Below are positions 3,787 to 5,701 of a DNA stretch of 5,701 bases, in pieces (the first letter of the stretch is position 1; the number at the start of each line of letters is the position of its first letter). The stretch is taken from positions 1 to 5,701 of the forward strand of contig WGAB01000313.1 in NCBI GenBank assembly GCA_015489295.1. Direction: 5' to 3'. The stretch comes from Caldifarciminota bacterium. Its GTDB lineage: Bacteria; WOR-3; Hydrothermia; WGAB01. The notes under the pieces were generated by a model that saw only the letters and a list, made by a program, of their open reading frames with translations, was not told where the DNA came from and did not search any database. The translations under genes and the position numbers were made by a program.

Positions 3787-4905
3787 ATGAAGAGAACCTG
3801 GTGGCTTTTTGGAGTCGTCGTGGTGGCGATTGTGTTCTTCGCCCTGGTCTTCACGCAGAGGAAGACGGGCGAGAGCGAAGCGATCAAGATCGGTGCAATC
3901 CTGCCATTGACGGGGAAGGTATCAATTTTTGGTCAATGGATAAAAGATGGAATAGATTTAGCAACGGAGGATGTGTTGAAGAAAAAGGGGATAAAAATAG
4001 AGGTTTACTATGAAGATAGCAAATTTGATGCCAAAACGGGTGTTTTAGCTTTTAATAAACTTATAAGCACGCAACACGTCCCGATAGTTTTGTCTGCGAT
4101 GAGTCGTGTTAGTATTCCGCTCATTCCACTTGCAGAAAAACACAAAGTTGTGTTATTTTTACAAGATGTGACATATCCAAACGTAACTGAGCGAAGTTCA
4201 TGGGTTTTCCGTCATTTTATCCAGAGTGACAAGGAAGCGGAGATTCTGGCAGGCTATGCTTTGGATACTTTGAGATTGAAAACTTTTAGTGTTTTATACA
4301 TAAATGATGAGGCAGGCCTTGGTGCAGCACGATCATTTAAACAGATTGTGGAACTGAAGAACGGTAAAATTTCAGTTATTGAACCATACTCATCTCCTGA
4401 GGACATACAGACAGCGCTTGTAAAAATTATTAGCACTGGACCTCAGGCGATTTATATATTTGGCAATGGCCCATTGTGGGCAATATCATTGAAAAAGTTG
4501 AAAGAGCTTGGTTATACAGGCGTTGTTCTTACAAATACAGCAATGTATATACCTAATTTTCGCGACTTGGCAGGTAAGGAATCAATAGAGGGGGTCTATT
4601 TCACATATCCTTTTATAGACACGACATATGAATCAGCGAAGTATTTCCATCATCTATACCGAGAGAAATATAACAACGATCCCCCAATAGAAGCCGCGTA
4701 TGCTTGGGATATTATCCATATAATAGCTAATGCTTCATATAAATCCGGGGGAAATTGGTGTGAAAAGTTGATGGCAGTTAGAAAATTTTCTGGTGCATTT
4801 GGTGAATTAGAAATACTTGCAAACAGGGATATTTACACAAAAATAGCGATAGGGATTATAAAGAGTGGAAAAGTCAAAACCATCGCTGTTTACACACCAG
4901 AATAA
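3787..4905 (+). CDS. ABC transporter substrate-binding protein, branched-chain amino acid (LivK/HAAT) type
   Basis: A 372-residue type I periplasmic binding protein (Peripla_BP_6 / ANF-receptor fold) that would capture an amino acid or similar solute and deliver it to a LivHM-type permease. An N-terminal hydrophobic segment (residues 5-22, WWLFGVVVVAIVFFALVF) has no lipobox cysteine or clear AxA cleavage site, so the protein may stay membrane-anchored. Family features are IKIGAILPLTG (33-43), a conserved first strand; AMSRVSIPLIPLAEKHKVVL, the first-lobe ligand region; WVFRHF at the lobe crossover; and FSVLYINDEAGLGAARSF, the second-lobe start. The downstream gene is a LivH-type permease, which supports the role. 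The first ~42 codons are GC-rich like the rest of the window, while from about 3910 the gene becomes AT-rich with ATA, AAA and TTA codons common. It therefore looks like a mosaic gene. The ligand cannot be deduced. Confidence 0.88.
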   Translation: MKRTWWLFGVVVVAIVFFALVFTQRKTGESEAIKIGAILPLTGKVSIFGQWIKDGIDLATEDVLKKKGIKIEVYYEDSKFDAKTGVLAFNKLISTQHVPIVLSAMSRVSIPLIPLAEKHKVVLFLQDVTYPNVTERSSWVFRHFIQSDKEAEILAGYALDTLRLKTFSVLYINDEAGLGAARSFKQIVELKNGKISVIEPYSSPEDIQTALVKIISTGPQAIYIFGNGPLWAISLKKLKELGYTGVVLTNTAMYIPNFRDLAGKESIEGVYFTYPFIDTTYESAKYFHHLYREKYNNDPPIEAAYAWDIIHIIANASYKSGGNWCEKLMAVRKFSGAFGELEILANRDIYTKIAIGIIKSGKVKTIAVYTPE

Positions 4906-5575
4906 TTTGAAGGGAAGAAGATGGGCAAAGGGAGGGACATACATTGTTGATTGGACCCGAGCAGTTGCTTTCGTTTCTTATAACGATATTTTCAGTCCTC
5001 CCCACTATTGTCATAACCGTTATGTACTCATTTTTGGTGAGCGTACAACTACGATTAGACACATTGTCCAACAGAATATCAAGTGGCGAAAGAGGTGTGC
5101 ATAAGGTACGAGAATTCGTAGTAGTTTCTTCAAAGATATTTCACCTCACTATGTCTTATTATCTGGTTTTTTTACTCGCTTCGTTTTTGTCTAAGTTATT
5201 TGGGACAATCTCCTACCACTTTTGGTATTACATAGCCTTTTCCGTGCACATTGCATATGCAGCTTTTTATATCTTTAAGGATATCGTAAAGTCACTCCGT
5301 GGAGTGAAGGGTGTACATATTGAACTTCTTTTAACTATGATAGTTTTCTTGTTTATCGTTATTCCCGCATTAGAGATAACGTTTCTCTGTCTTGACGGCT
5401 TTGCAGAGCACGAGGCCCATTTGTTATGGATTTGTACTGTGATTTTTTATATTCTGATATGGTGGTTGTGGGCTCCCTATCACTACAGACCGCTAACAAG
5501 GCTCGCGGAACTAAATGCCGATTCAACAGATAATAGCTAATATAGCTCTTGTATCTTCGTTATATTCGCTTATTG
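3910..5575. other. AT-rich tract, inferred recombination import inside the liv operon
   Basis: Base composition falls sharply at about 3910, inside the binding-protein gene, and rises again at about 5575, inside the permease gene. Both genes stay in frame across the borders. The borders lie at conserved stretches: GAILPLTG in the binding protein and SLIAVTFALIYR in the permease. No insertion-sequence ends, target duplications or integrase were seen. Homologous replacement with an AT-rich relative's operon segment is my inference. The edges are placed by eye to within a few tens of bases. Confidence 0.55.
4944..5540 (+). CDS. Unrecognised five-helix membrane protein between binding protein and permease genes
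   Basis: A 198-residue protein that I do not recognise. The start is TTG 4944, with GGAGGG at 4931-4936 in good position; a second TTG follows at 4947. Five hydrophobic segments are predicted by eye: about 8-34, 67-87, 91-113, 126-150 and 159-177. A basic, polar loop (about 36-64: 'RLDTLSNRISSGERGVHKVR') lies between the first two, and a polar tail (180-198) follows the last. It lacks the permease EAA-loop signature and Walker motifs, so it is neither the second permease nor an ATPase. It lies 38 nt after the binding-protein stop and overlaps the permease gene by 26 nt, so all three are probably co-transcribed and translationally coupled. The whole gene is in the AT-rich tract. It might be an accessory transporter subunit or a passenger gene carried with the tract. 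Confidence 0.7.
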   Translation: MLIGPEQLLSFLITIFSVLPTIVITVMYSFLVSVQLRLDTLSNRISSGERGVHKVREFVVVSSKIFHLTMSYYLVFLLASFLSKLFGTISYHFWYYIAFSVHIAYAAFYIFKDIVKSLRGVKGVHIELLLTMIVFLFIVIPALEITFLCLDGFAEHEAHLLWICTVIFYILIWWLWAPYHYRPLTRLAELNADSTDNS

Positions 5576-5701
5576 CCGTCACCTTCGCCCTCATCTACCG
5601 CACGGTTCGGTTCTTTCACCTGGCTCATGGGGCGGTGTACACGGTGGGGGCGTATGTGGCGTATACGGCCGTTCGGTATCTCCCCATTGAAAGTTACGCT
5701 C
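5515..5701 (+). CDS. LivH-type branched-chain amino acid ABC transporter permease, N-terminal part
   Basis: The first 62 codons of a membrane permease run off the right edge. The start is ATG 5515, inside the preceding gene (26-nt overlap), with only a weak upstream purine stretch, so initiation probably depends on coupling. The product begins MPIQQIIANIALVSSLYSLI (first helix), then AVTFALIYRTVRFFHLAHGA and VYTVGAYVAYTAVRYL. This matches the LivH pattern of a first helix, a 'FALIYR' re-entry, a 'F.H.AHG' segment and a 'GAY.A' second helix. LivH pairs with LivM to form the channel that takes up solute from the binding protein. The first ~20 codons are AT-rich and the rest GC-rich, so the gene is a mosaic like the binding-protein gene. 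The stop lies outside the window. Confidence 0.85.
   Translation, partial: MPIQQIIANIALVSSLYSLIAVTFALIYRTVRFFHLAHGAVYTVGAYVAYTAVRYLPIESYA

Overview
The window looks like chromosomal DNA from a high-GC, diderm (outer-membrane) bacterium. The signs are a TonB-dependent-receptor-type barrel end at the left edge, strong AAAGGAGG ribosome binding sites and a sigma70-type promoter. I cannot place it in a phylum. Most of the window is GC-rich, but roughly 3,910-5,575 is clearly AT-rich.

Left part (1-1,310): the C-terminal end of an outer-membrane receptor barrel, then a DUF559 (Vsr-like, PD-(D/E)XK) putative endonuclease gene. This gene sits between a GC-rich palindromic repeat and an inverted, diverged copy of it, and the second copy supplies the protein's last residues. 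Decayed copies of the same ~60-nt repeat follow in tandem, ending in a second full-length copy.

Middle (1,311-2,932): a tryptophan-biosynthesis unit. A short leader ORF carries three consecutive Trp codons. It is followed by a competing antiterminator fold, a strong intrinsic terminator with a U-tract, and then a complete TrpB2-type tryptophan synthase beta gene with a very good RBS. This is the layout of a ribosome-mediated trp attenuator placed on a stand-alone trpB2.

Centre (2,933-3,732): on the minus strand, a tRNA-Pro(GGG), a tiny signal-peptide-like ORF just behind it, and a 55-residue helix-turn-helix remnant resembling the N-terminus of a transposase. The remaining ~270 bp (3,129-3,400) holds no gene that I can support.

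Right part (3,733-5,701): the start of a branched-chain-amino-acid-type (Liv/HAAT) ABC transporter operon with a near-consensus promoter. It contains a periplasmic substrate-binding protein, an unrecognised five-helix membrane protein, and the first 62 codons of a LivH-type permease. The GC content switches inside the binding-protein gene (about codon 42) and back inside the permease gene (about codon 20), with both reading frames intact. I infer a recombination tract that replaced part of a resident liv operon and may have brought in the extra membrane protein.
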